In this document: positions 1 through 8,167 of the stretch, piece by piece | Position numbering within the stretch: position 1 is the first letter of the stretch | How the letters are laid out: each line of letters begins with the position of its first letter | Assembly: GCA_002825515.1 (NCBI GenBank) | Contig: PJET01000111.1 | Span: 1 to 35,673, forward strand | Length of the DNA stretch: 35,673 nucleotides | Direction of reading: 5' to 3' | DNA from: Candidatus Thorarchaeota archaeon MP11T_1 | Lineage (GTDB): Archaea; Asgardarchaeota; Thorarchaeia; Thorarchaeales; Thorarchaeaceae | The notes under the pieces: generated by a model | Database searches by the model: none | Seen by the model: the letters and a program-made list of their open reading frames with translations, nothing else | Told to the model about the DNA's origin: nothing | Made by a program: the position numbers and the translations under genes

Positions 1-486
1 TTCACTATGTGCAACATAGAACGAGTCGGTTATCTGAACAACCGGTATTGAGAATTGCGAGCCAAGTGGTCCAAGGCAGAAGAATCGTATAACCATCTTC
101 TTATTATCCATACTTTTGTTCAACCGTGTTTGTACAATCTTCAAACCTTCTTCTCTGTCCATCTGTGCTAGCTGTTCACCCAAACTCTCCCCTGCTGGAA
201 CAAGGTACAGAGTACTCTCTTTGTCTCGCGCTTGGTCATGAAATCCATCAAAATGGACAGTATGGTATGGGTTGGCAAGAGGGGTCTCTTCACCTCTTGC
301 AATAGCTGTTCTCCGAATATACTCAGTATCCATCTTGGTATCATTGCAAACAAACACTTTCATGGGCATGCAGAGTTGGATTGCATCTGCCACGAACTTA
401 TGAACACGTCTATTTGGAATCGCCAAGAGTTTCCTTAAGTTCGCTTCAGTTAATGCCCGTTCCAAAACATGTATGGAATCATTCAA
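1..486 (-). CDS. pckG: Phosphoenolpyruvate carboxykinase (GTP), N-terminal part, cut by window edge
   Basis: This is an open frame of 162 codons that enters from the left edge. It encodes the N-terminal quarter of a GTP-dependent PEP carboxykinase, which makes PEP from oxaloacetate for gluconeogenesis. Visible family motifs are HFDGFHDQARD (residues 78-88), MDREEGL (109-115), RFFCLGPLGSQFSIP (134-148) and QITDSFYVAHSE (151-162); the last two are hallmark stretches of archaeal and animal GTP-type enzymes. The nucleotide-binding kinase loops lie beyond the window. I place the start at a TTG at 486, because a GAGGT ribosome-binding site sits 8 bases upstream and an in-frame TGA lies just above it. 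No ATG is possible before the conserved region. The surface-protein gene upstream on the same strand ends 140 bases away, so co-transcription is possible but not evident. The family call is secure; the exact start is likely. Confidence 0.93.
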   Translation of the reverse strand, partial: MNDSIHVLERALTEANLRKLLAIPNRRVHKFVADAIQLCMPMKVFVCNDTKMDTEYIRRTAIARGEETPLANPYHTVHFDGFHDQARDKESTLYLVPAGESLGEQLAQMDREEGLKIVQTRLNKSMDNKKMVIRFFCLGPLGSQFSIPVVQITDSFYVAHSE

Positions 487-626
487 AGTGTTATACCTCT
501 TATTTCATGACGTGCTCTGATTGTTTTTCTTCGGTTTCACTAAAAAACCAGTTGCCTATGGTAACTTATGAACAGTTTGTTATTTCATCAACACTAAATG
601 CAAGATGACAGAAATGTGATTTGATT

Positions 627-2777
627 CTATCTTTTTCTAATATAAAGTAGAACAACAATTATTGCTAGACCTGATCCAATTCCAATCAGACTTAGTGTTA
701 ACACATTAGAACCATTCAACCCGCTATCTGGTGAAGTTGAGGGTTCAGAAATTGTTGTGGTTGGAGAAGTACTTGGAGTGCCTGTTGTGGTTGTGGACGT
801 TTCGGTTGTAGTGGTCGGTGCTTCAACCGTAACTTGTACATCATCTGTCACGCTATTGCCAGCTATATCGACAAGAATGATTGTGAAAGTATAAATTCCG
901 ACATCGAGTGTATCAAGTGAATATCGTATGGATGTCATGTCAGAGGTCCATTCACCGGACTCAACAGAAACACCATCAATGACAATCTCATAGCTTGCAG
1001 GGTTGCAATCGTAGACAGTCCAACTGATAGCATTCCCAATTTCACCTTCTAGAATTGAAATATCATCTGGAGAATCAATTGAAGGCAATATAGTGTCTTT
1101 TACTGATATTTGTAATATATGTAACGCATAATTGTCAGAAGGATCATAGGCGCGTATTTCCAATGTATAGTTACCATAATCCAATACGGTGTAACTTTGG
1201 AGAAGTCCATTCTCGATGCTAAAATCAGAACTATTAACCCACCATCCAGAAACACCATAATAATCAGATGCTATATACTGAAGAGATAATGTATTGCCAC
1301 ACTCAATGATTTGATCCTTAGGAGTTTGAACCCATTCAGGAGGGGTTGTATCTGATGTATAAACAGACACAACATCTGAGGCAGATCTTCCACTTTCAGC
1401 AGTCACCAACACATCAAATACGTACGTACCAATGTCAAGATTCTGGAATGAAATTGAAAGGTCTTCACCATCCCAGACGCCTTCTTCGACGACAGCTCCA
1501 TCTTGCTTTATCTCATAATGGCTTGGTTTCAATGCAGATGCAGACCAGTTGATGAAACCACTGGCTGGTGCCTCAACAATGATATCCAATGGTGAGTTTA
1601 CATATATGATGTAATATGGATCAAAGTCCAGACTTCCTCGGTCTCCAGAAATACTATAGTTTGATGTACCCTTGTAATCAGACCATGAATTCGTATCCCA
1701 ATTATTTACTAACCCTCTTGTTGCGGAACCGACAAAATCAACAGCATTTATACCGGATGTATATCCAATTTCATTCTGATGAATCGCTGCGCCTGCGACA
1801 CCATTTAGATACAAACCAATCCCTTTATTGTCAAAAATGGTGTTCGATAAAATGTTGATATCCCGACTGTTTTTAACATGGAAACCATAGTCACTGTTCA
1901 GCTCGATTAGGTTGGTTGAAAAGGTTCCTCCATCGATTTCAAGGAGTGAAATTCCATATTTATTTTGAGTTAATTCAGCTGATGTTATGTTACAGTACTG
2001 AGAGTATGCATAGTACACTCCATACTGAGAATGATGAATTATGTTACTTTTAGACTGACTTCGAACTGAGTTGTGAAGATACAACCCAAAGAAAGAACCA
2101 GCAATCTCGTTCGATAAAACCTGAATTTCAACTCCACTTTCTATCAGAATACCGTAATTACACTTATCCAAATTGTTTCCGAGTAGAGTAGAGAAATCTA
2201 TTTTGCTAAGGTGTACTCCATATCCAGAGTTAGTAAGATTATTCCCACGTAGATTTAGCCACAGTGACTGTGTCACATAAATGCCTTTTCCAAGTCCAGA
2301 GAAGGTGTTCGAATCAATTACACATTTTTCAGATTTGATAATAGAAACTCCTAGGGAAAGCGTATTAAAATCACAACCATATACTACTCCATTTACTACT
2401 TTTTCAAGACGGATTCCTGTTCCAGACTTTGAATCAAAGGAATAGAACTCACAATTCTGAATTATGAAGAAGACTGAGGTGGAAACTATACTTATCCCGA
2501 TCCCGTCAAATCTCACATAAATTGAAAGGTTTTCAATCAAGTAGGGATTTGATTCTGTTCCATTCCCTTCAAAACCTAGTTTTTCAAAATCGCTAACCTT
2601 TGCTATGTATATTGGATCGTGTGGTATATATGATTCAGAATATTCTTTGTGAGGAGTCACGAGATTATTGGCCAATACGTTGCTAGGATTGTTGTTGAAT
2701 GAAAGAGCAAAGAACAAGAGTACACTTATTCCGACTACAGCTAGAATTTTACCTGTGTACTCAAGATTCATCTGCAA
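627..2777 (-). CDS. Surface protein: beta-helix (NosD/PbH1-like) plus Ig-like domains, C-terminal anchor
   Basis: This is an exported cell-surface protein of unknown ligand. A hydrophobic signal or anchor helix (ILAVVGISVLLFFAL) comes first. It is followed by the motif GFEGNGTESNPYLIENLSI, which typically introduces archaeal right-handed beta-helix domains. About 250 residues of parallel beta-helix repeats follow (recurrent 'N.i..n..GI.l..s...nI..N' pattern). Three Ig-like units come next, including DSPDDISILEGEIGNAISW, then a Thr/Ser/Pro-rich stalk, one membrane helix and a short RKR tail. I prefer the TTG at 2777 as start, because GGAGG sits 7 bases upstream and the signal helix begins soon after. 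A longer reading from 2816 has no ribosome-binding site and a poor signal peptide. The GGAGG lies in a hairpin (separate entry). The Ig-like units match those of the protein at 30747-32504. Binding a polysaccharide or another cell is a guess. Confidence 0.85.
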   Translation of the reverse strand: MQMNLEYTGKILAVVGISVLLFFALSFNNNPSNVLANNLVTPHKEYSESYIPHDPIYIAKVSDFEKLGFEGNGTESNPYLIENLSIYVRFDGIGISIVSTSVFFIIQNCEFYSFDSKSGTGIRLEKVVNGVVYGCDFNTLSLGVSIIKSEKCVIDSNTFSGLGKGIYVTQSLWLNLRGNNLTNSGYGVHLSKIDFSTLLGNNLDKCNYGILIESGVEIQVLSNEIAGSFFGLYLHNSVRSQSKSNIIHHSQYGVYYAYSQYCNITSAELTQNKYGISLLEIDGGTFSTNLIELNSDYGFHVKNSRDINILSNTIFDNKGIGLYLNGVAGAAIHQNEIGYTSGINAVDFVGSATRGLVNNWDTNSWSDYKGTSNYSISGDRGSLDFDPYYIIYVNSPLDIIVEAPASGFINWSASALKPSHYEIKQDGAVVEEGVWDGEDLSISFQNLDIGTYVFDVLVTAESGRSASDVVSVYTSDTTPPEWVQTPKDQIIECGNTLSLQYIASDYYGVSGWWVNSSDFSIENGLLQSYTVLDYGNYTLEIRAYDPSDNYALHILQISVKDTILPSIDSPDDISILEGEIGNAISWTVYDCNPASYEIVIDGVSVESGEWTSDMTSIRYSLDTLDVGIYTFTIILVDIAGNSVTDDVQVTVEAPTTTTETSTTTTGTPSTSPTTTISEPSTSPDSGLNGSNVLTLSLIGIGSGLAIIVVLLYIRKR

Positions 2778-3076
2778 ATATTCGCCTCCGAATATGAAGG
2801 AGGCGCGGCCACTCATGAATGCGTGTCGTAGGGCTTCTATTTCATGGTATTTTGCTTACATAAGGTTCATAGTAAAAATAATCTCAGGTTATATTTCCAA
2901 AAAATCGAACCTGATTCAATAATAATCGAGAGTTTTTATCATATTTCGAAAATAAATGAGATGTTTTATTCAAAGTGCATGATTGTGCATATCGCCTATA
3001 ACAAAACTCAAATGTGGGCAAGCAGCGAAAACGGCTAACTGCTTGAAAATAGAAAAAGAGATTCGCTGGTGGTTCA
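2778..3076. other. Divergent intergenic region between the surface-protein and AOR genes
   Basis: This A+T-rich gap must hold promoters for both flanking genes. Besides the hairpin at the minus-strand gene, it contains two copies of GTGCAT spaced exactly 10 bases apart (2975-2980 and 2985-2990), a possible regulator site for the AOR gene. TATA-like candidates include CCTATAACA near 2994 (plus), but none is convincing. No RNA gene or small ORF with a ribosome-binding site was seen. Confidence 0.5.
2783..2805 (-). promoter_or_regulatory. Hairpin that sequesters the Shine-Dalgarno of the beta-helix gene
   Basis: A perfect 7-bp inverted repeat (CGCCTCC / GGAGGCG) with a 9-base loop lies immediately upstream of the surface-protein start. 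On the mRNA strand the 3' arm contains the GGAGG ribosome-binding site. Folding would therefore hide it from the ribosome, while heat or a bound factor would expose it. The stem is seen directly; the regulatory role is inference. Confidence 0.45.
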
Positions 3077-5260
3077 ATGCTGAAGGAGTTCACTTATGAT
3101 ATACCTGAGATAAAGCGTGGGTATGCAAATCAAACGCTCTATGTGAATCTGAGTACAAATGAGATTAGAATCAAACCTGTGGATGTTAAGATGAAGGATA
3201 CATTCACAGGAGGGAAAGGTTTTGATCTCTGGTTGATGTGGAATGGACTTCCCAAAGACAGAATTGTCAAATGGGATGATCCAGAGAATGAGATATGTAT
3301 TGCCACAGGTCCTCTGGGTGGTGTCACTCAATACCCAGGCGCAGGTAAGTCAATAGTCACTTCTATTTCCCCAATGACGGGGATACCTATTGACAGTAAT
3401 GTTGGAGGTTATGCGGGTCCGAACCTGAAGTTCGCTGGTTTTGATGCCATGGAAATTCAGGGCAAGGCAAAGAAGGATATCTACATATTCATCGATGGAG
3501 ATCATGGCAAGATTGTAATCTATGATGCAGGTGATCTTCCAGACACAGCTTACGAAATAACTCGAGTGCTGAGCGAACGGCACACTGAGAAAGAAGGAAA
3601 AGATATGGCAGTTGTCACAGCAGGTCCAGCTGCTGAGCATGCTTGGATGGGGTGTTTGAACTTTTCTTGGTGGGATATGCGAAGAAATATGCCGAGGTAT
3701 AAGCAAGCTGGGAGAGGTGGCATTGGAACTGTCTTCAGAGATAAGAAAATCAAAGCTATAATTATGAAGAAAGAAAAGATTACTCTTGAAATGAATGGAC
3801 CTGCAGATATTGATGCAGTCAAGAACGTGGGACGGGACCATTCTGGAGAGATTCTAGGACTTGACCCAAAACAGAATCGTATGCGGGTAATTGGTACTGG
3901 CCACCTCCCATCGATAATGGATGATTTTGATCTTCTACCAACACGCAACTTTAGGACTGGAAGTGACCCTGAAGCAAAGAGACTGTTTGGTGAAGTTTGG
4001 GAAGAGATCTTTACTAATTCTGGCAAAGGTTGGGATGGCTGTTGGAGACCTTGCGCTATCAACTGCTCGCATTGCATTGAAGGATTTGTTCCAAGGACTG
4101 GACCATTTAAGGGAAAAAGTGTCGTGGTTGATGGTCCAGAGTATGAGACTATTGCTGGTTGTGGGTCAAATATTGGTCTTTTCGAACCGCATTCTGTTGC
4201 AGAACTTAACTTCTATTGCGATGCTTATGGAATCGATACGATTAGTTTTGGTACAACCATGGGATTTGTGATGGAACTCTTTGAAGAAGGTTACATTGAT
4301 GAGAAAGCAACTGGTGGCCATAAGCTCAACTGGGGAGCTGCTGAGGAAGCACTTGCTATTCTTCATGAGATGGCTGAAGGGAAAGGCTTTGGAGGTAATC
4401 ATTTTGGCAAGGGAATTCATTATCTTAAGGGCTACTTTGGTGAAAAGTTCGGTGTGGATAAGCAGGTTATGCACGACATTGGCATGGAACACAAAGGTCT
4501 CGAATACTCCGAGTATGTAACGAAGGAAAGTCTTGCTCAACAGGGAGGGTATGGTCTGACTCTAAAAGGACCACAACATGATGAGGCTTGGCTCATATTT
4601 ATGGACCAAGTTCACAACTACTTACCGGAGTTCAAGGACAAAGCAGAAGCTTTACACTATTTCCCGATGTGGCGAACTTGGTTTGGACTTAACGGACTTT
4701 GCAAGCTCCCATGGAACGATGTGGTACCAGCAGACAATGCACAGACAGACGAACCAGCAAAAGTACCAGGCCATGTTTCGTTCTATGCGAAGTTCTTCGA
4801 GGCCATGACGGGAAGACCCACTAAAGGTGAAGATCTAGTTAAAATGTCTGAGAAAGTCTATAATTTCCAGAGAATCTTCAATATTAGGCAGGGCAAAGGT
4901 CTTAGGATTAACGACTCATTCATTCCTTATAGAAGTGCAGGACCTGTGACAGATTGGGAGTATGAATCACGAGCAGACCGCTATGATAAACAGCTCGAGG
5001 ACATGGGCATTGATGTTAGTGACATGTTGACCTCCGAGAAAAACAAGAAACTCCGAGAGCATAGGGAAGAACAATACAGACTCCTGACAGATGCTGCTTA
5101 CAAGCGACGCGGGTGGACTCGAAATGGAGTCCCAACTATGGAGAAGATCAAGAAATTGGGTCTTGATTGGATTCCTGATGTTGTTGATATTGTGGAGGCA
5201 CATGAAAAAGCTGAACCACCAGCTGAAATTCTTCCTGCAACTGATGAAGCTTGGAAGTAG
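3077..5260 (+). CDS. Aldehyde ferredoxin oxidoreductase family tungstoprotein
   Basis: This is a cytoplasmic tungsten-pterin, [4Fe-4S] enzyme of the AOR family, which oxidises aldehydes to acids and reduces ferredoxin. The N-terminal AOR domain is clear (TGGKGFDLWLMW, ATGPLGGVTQYPGAGKS, GGYAGPNLKFAG, AGRGGIGTVFRDKKIKAI). Candidate cluster cysteines are Cys322, Cys326, Cys330 and Cys333, in the spacing C-x3-C-x3-C-x2-C, with the distal one at Cys542 in NGLCKLPW. The textbook AOR spacing is C-x2-C-x3-C, so this is a divergent subgroup. At 727 residues it is longer than Pyrococcus AOR (about 605) and carries a charged C-terminal extension after residue 640. The ATG is preceded by GGTGGT. The gene stands alone, with no partner subunit next to it, and ends 18 bases from a convergent gene. 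Substrate cannot be told from sequence; glyceraldehyde-3-phosphate or an aromatic or aliphatic aldehyde are options. Confidence 0.93.
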   Translation: MLKEFTYDIPEIKRGYANQTLYVNLSTNEIRIKPVDVKMKDTFTGGKGFDLWLMWNGLPKDRIVKWDDPENEICIATGPLGGVTQYPGAGKSIVTSISPMTGIPIDSNVGGYAGPNLKFAGFDAMEIQGKAKKDIYIFIDGDHGKIVIYDAGDLPDTAYEITRVLSERHTEKEGKDMAVVTAGPAAEHAWMGCLNFSWWDMRRNMPRYKQAGRGGIGTVFRDKKIKAIIMKKEKITLEMNGPADIDAVKNVGRDHSGEILGLDPKQNRMRVIGTGHLPSIMDDFDLLPTRNFRTGSDPEAKRLFGEVWEEIFTNSGKGWDGCWRPCAINCSHCIEGFVPRTGPFKGKSVVVDGPEYETIAGCGSNIGLFEPHSVAELNFYCDAYGIDTISFGTTMGFVMELFEEGYIDEKATGGHKLNWGAAEEALAILHEMAEGKGFGGNHFGKGIHYLKGYFGEKFGVDKQVMHDIGMEHKGLEYSEYVTKESLAQQGGYGLTLKGPQHDEAWLIFMDQVHNYLPEFKDKAEALHYFPMWRTWFGLNGLCKLPWNDVVPADNAQTDEPAKVPGHVSFYAKFFEAMTGRPTKGEDLVKMSEKVYNFQRIFNIRQGKGLRINDSFIPYRSAGPVTDWEYESRADRYDKQLEDMGIDVSDMLTSEKNKKLREHREEQYRLLTDAAYKRRGWTRNGVPTMEKIKKLGLDWIPDVVDIVEAHEKAEPPAEILPATDEAWK

Positions 5261-5278
5261 AAGTAGAAATCTCTCTTC

Positions 5279-5998
5279 TCATCCATGCTTATGGCGAGTC
5301 CTTACCAAATGGATAATGATAAAGATCTCAATCAATATACCACCCAAAAGAACCAAATTAAAAGGCGACGCTAAGGGATTGTTGAGGTAGATTGGGTCAT
5401 AATCATTAATATTGCTAGCTACAAGCTCAGTAGTGACTTCACTAACGTAAGTGTCATACCAATTGGATCTCCAATGCTTGATTAGTAGGCCATGAGAATG
5501 GCTATAGTAGTAGTGCTCATATTGATCATAGGAACTAGTGGTTGTTTCTTTTCGTGCAGTCCAGCATTGAAATTCACCTGCGTCTACATCCACAGTTCGC
5601 GAACCTACAAGCTGAAATACACCCATTGCGCCAAGAGAAACATTATCGTTCCTTTTCCATGATGAAATATCCATCCATAGTGGTTTCAGGGAGCCATATG
5701 CAGTACCGTTTTCATATGTAGCGTACCATTGGGGAAGGGCTACATGAACAGAATGCTCACCTTGGGAGTCTATTATTGTCATCATGAATACGCTTGGTCC
5801 TAGCCAATCTACAATCTCATAGCTATATGATTCAAGAGGAATTGTGTCGAAGCTAACCTTTTGGACAACATCATATTCTAGATTAAGACCAATAGGGAAG
5901 TCTTCGGTCTGAGAAGCATGAGTAGGCACCATATAGTTAGTGAGAAAGATTAACAACACCATCAATACAAATAACGTTATTCGATGCTTCCCCAACAT
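5279..5998 (-). CDS. Membrane-anchored surface protein, DFPIGL family, copy 1
   Basis: I do not recognise this family. The 239-residue product has an N-terminal signal helix (ITLFVLMVLLIFLTNYMV), an extracellular domain of about 180 residues and one C-terminal membrane helix (FNLVLLGGILIEIFIIIHLV) with a basic tail. It is a paralog of the next gene upstream (6156-6935). Shared landmarks in the same order are DFPIGLNLEY, PLWMDISSW, a VSLG turn, a VD...F.CW.A..K stretch, HYY....G.LIK and LVASNI. The conserved Trp/Tyr-rich beta pattern suggests a single beta-sandwich or barrel domain facing outside. The start has AAGAAGGTTAGGG directly upstream. Spacing to the paralog is 157 bases, so the two may have separate transcripts. 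Function unknown. Confidence 0.8.
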   Translation of the reverse strand: MLGKHRITLFVLMVLLIFLTNYMVPTHASQTEDFPIGLNLEYDVVQKVSFDTIPLESYSYEIVDWLGPSVFMMTIIDSQGEHSVHVALPQWYATYENGTAYGSLKPLWMDISSWKRNDNVSLGAMGVFQLVGSRTVDVDAGEFQCWTARKETTTSSYDQYEHYYYSHSHGLLIKHWRSNWYDTYVSEVTTELVASNINDYDPIYLNNPLASPFNLVLLGGILIEIFIIIHLVRTRHKHG

Positions 5999-6155
5999 CC
6001 CTAACCTTCTTCAGCTTCTCACATCTCATGAAGGGTGAAATATCTTTTGAAAGTGTGAATGAATAATCATGTATCCTATCAATGATGTGAGAGTCATAGA
6101 ATCTTCATTTTGTAAGGTTTCATTTTATCGCTAATTGAAACTAAGTCTTCATGTG

Positions 6156-6932
6156 TTATTTTGATTTGTTTCGGAGGTTTTTTGCTATAATTACAAAAAT
6201 GATGACGACTTCGATTGCTATTCCAAAAACCAATAGTTCAGTGAGGTTAATCCCTAGAAATTGAGCTTGTGGAGCTTCAAGTAAACTCAGGATGTTACTT
6301 GCAACGAGTGTATCAGTGAAGGTACCAATATTTTGGTAATCATCAAAACCTGGATAACGATGCAAGTAGCTCTTTATCAGGACACCAAATTGAATGTCAT
6401 AGTAGTGTCTTCTTGTGTAATCCCAGTCGTTTGCATCTTTGAATTTAACTTCTGCAACCCAACAATCAATAGAAACATCATCAACCACTATTCTTTCGGT
6501 CTTTGTGATTGTGAATAACCGAGTGATGTATGTTCCAAAGCCTATACTTACATTCTGATTTACTTCCCAGTTAGAAACGTCGAGCCAAAGCGGATACATG
6601 TTGCCTTCTAAGGTTTCATTTATGTCAGCATCATAGTAGTAATAATTCCATGACGAACAAGACACATTCCGATATTCTTGATAAATTGAGTTTCCTTGGA
6701 TATAGTGGAGCTGAAAACTACTATTATCGGAAGTGAGCCAATTCAAGACCTCAAAAGACTCTGTTGAATACATAGTCCCTAATGAAAAATACTCATCTTT
6801 TATTTCATATTCAAGAGTTAAACCAATTGGAAAATCAGGAGTTGGAACTGCTTGTTGAGCTGATGATCTAATGATTAATAGTAATAGAATCAAGACAAGC
6901 AAAGATTTGTCAATTTCCATTTTCCTGATCAT
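6156..6932 (-). CDS. Membrane-anchored surface protein, DFPIGL family, copy 2
   Basis: This paralog of the preceding entry arose by tandem duplication. It has a signal helix (SLLVLILLLLIIRSS), the landmarks DFPIGLTLEYE, PLWLDVSNW, VSIGFG, VDDVSIDCWVAEVKF, RHYYDIQFGVLIK and LVASNI, then a C-terminal membrane helix (LLVFGIAIEVVIIFVIIA) and a Lys/Arg tail. Identity to copy 1 is modest, so the duplication is old. Several N-x-S/T sequons fit an exported glycoprotein. The start is uncertain: ATG at 6932 is used here. TTG at 6935 and ATG at 6920 are alternatives, and none has a strong ribosome-binding site. It diverges from the EamA transporter gene. Function unknown. Confidence 0.78.
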   Translation of the reverse strand: MIRKMEIDKSLLVLILLLLIIRSSAQQAVPTPDFPIGLTLEYEIKDEYFSLGTMYSTESFEVLNWLTSDNSSFQLHYIQGNSIYQEYRNVSCSSWNYYYYDADINETLEGNMYPLWLDVSNWEVNQNVSIGFGTYITRLFTITKTERIVVDDVSIDCWVAEVKFKDANDWDYTRRHYYDIQFGVLIKSYLHRYPGFDDYQNIGTFTDTLVASNILSLLEAPQAQFLGINLTELLVFGIAIEVVIIFVIIAKNLRNKSK

Positions 6933-6998
6933 CAAGGCTCAAACTTACTCCAAGACATCTGATTGATTATTAGCTTGAACGAAAATAAGCCTAAGGGA

Positions 6999-7015
6999 GT
7001 TTCTTGAAGAGAAAC
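6999..7015. repeat. Small inverted repeat between divergent genes
   Basis: GTTTCT and AGAAAC form a perfect 6-bp inverted repeat around a 5-base loop, midway between the surface-protein gene and the EamA gene. It could be an operator or chance; A+T-rich sequence often makes such repeats. Confidence 0.2.
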
Positions 7016-7103
7016 CCGTTTTGTAGTGACATTCTCAGCGATGACATCACAACAATAAAACTTGCGACATATTATTAGGAAAGTTTAGGGTCCTCTTTTT
7101 TCA

Positions 7104-8015
7104 ATGCAACTAAATCTCGAGCCTTATGTGTTGGGTGTAATAAGCGCTTTATTGGCGATGCTATTTTTCGGAGTGACAAATGTCCTCTATAAAAAAATGA
7201 GCGATGACATAAGTGTCATGGATATTATGTACACGAGAATGTGGGTGAGTCTTCCAGTTGCCTACATCTTTGCAGTTGCATCTTCAGGATCTATTACATT
7301 CTCGGTGCCTGTTGAATCTTTATTTCCTCTTATCCTTTCTATGATTATAGGCATCGTTATTGGAGATGGGATGTACTTCTATAGCCAAGAGCGAATCGGA
7401 GTAGCACGAGCATTTCCAATTGCTATGAGCTATCCTCTCTTGGTCTATTTGCTCGCAGCATTGTTTCTTGATGAACCAGTGATTCCCCAGAGAGTTCTTG
7501 GTGCATTTGTTGTTGTTTTAGGAGTGATTATGATTGCTCGAGCAGAACAAGGTGAGTCAAAGAGCACTAATAGGTGGAGTGATGACGAATTAAGGATTGG
7601 GCTGGTTCTTGCATTTCTTGTACTGGTCTGCTGGGCATTGAGTGATGTTATCTTTCAATTTGGTTTGATTGGCGTAGCACCAGCTGAAGCAAATTTCTAT
7701 CGGGTTCTTGCCGCTTCTTTAATACTTGTACCAATTTTCCTCTACTCCTTCAGAGGTGAAAGGACTATTCCTAGCAGACGAGCAGTCTTGTTTTCGCTAA
7801 TAACAGGAATTGTCGGACTTGGGTTAAGTCTTGTCACATATAGTTATGCAGTCAAATTTGTAGGAGCTACTGTAACTTCATTGATTGTTGCAGCAGCCCC
7901 GATGTTCACGGCTCCGCTTTCAGCAATTTATCTTGATGAAGATGTAAATAAACGCGTAGCAATTGGTACAATTCTTACAATTATTGGGGTGTTTATGGTT
8001 GTCATTATTGTGTGA
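7104..8015 (+). CDS. EamA/DMT-superfamily transporter
   Basis: This is a 303-residue integral membrane protein of the drug/metabolite transporter superfamily. It has about ten helices arranged as two EamA repeats. The first repeat covers roughly residues 10-145 (LLAMLFFGVTNVLYKKMS at its start, FLDEPVIPQRVLGAFVVVLG at its end). The second covers 165-303 (FLVLVCWALSDVIFQFG, ending YLDEDVNKRVAIGTILTIIG). The 'LDE....R..G..L...GV' end-of-repeat signature appears in both halves, as expected for this family. The hydrophilic linker between them lies near residues 147-162. EamA proteins export or exchange small metabolites; the substrate here cannot be predicted. The neighbouring genes give no substrate clue. 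Confidence 0.92.
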   Translation: MQLNLEPYVLGVISALLAMLFFGVTNVLYKKMSDDISVMDIMYTRMWVSLPVAYIFAVASSGSITFSVPVESLFPLILSMIIGIVIGDGMYFYSQERIGVARAFPIAMSYPLLVYLLAALFLDEPVIPQRVLGAFVVVLGVIMIARAEQGESKSTNRWSDDELRIGLVLAFLVLVCWALSDVIFQFGLIGVAPAEANFYRVLAASLILVPIFLYSFRGERTIPSRRAVLFSLITGIVGLGLSLVTYSYAVKFVGATVTSLIVAAAPMFTAPLSAIYLDEDVNKRVAIGTILTIIGVFMVVIIV

Positions 8016-8167
8016 GAACCCCTTTGTTGATGATTAAAAGTAGCTTTGAGATGAGTCAGTTAATATTTGGGACGATATATTAGTCACATTCCATCAAAGA
8101 TTTTAAAGCGCTACAAGTGCAAGTTTTCACAGGTAAACTGCCACTATGGTTGGTGGGAATGGGATAA

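Noticed and set aside
232..608. Two short plus-strand frames near the left end
   Set aside because: They lie on or beside the strand opposite the PEP carboxykinase frame, have no recognisable content and no ribosome-binding site.
3550..4077. A 175-codon minus-strand frame inside the AOR gene
   Set aside because: It is an antisense shadow; the AOR motifs on the plus strand account for this sequence.
7104..8015. Nucleotide-sugar or multidrug-specific transporter
   Set aside because: The EamA fold is clear but no residue or neighbour supports a specific substrate.
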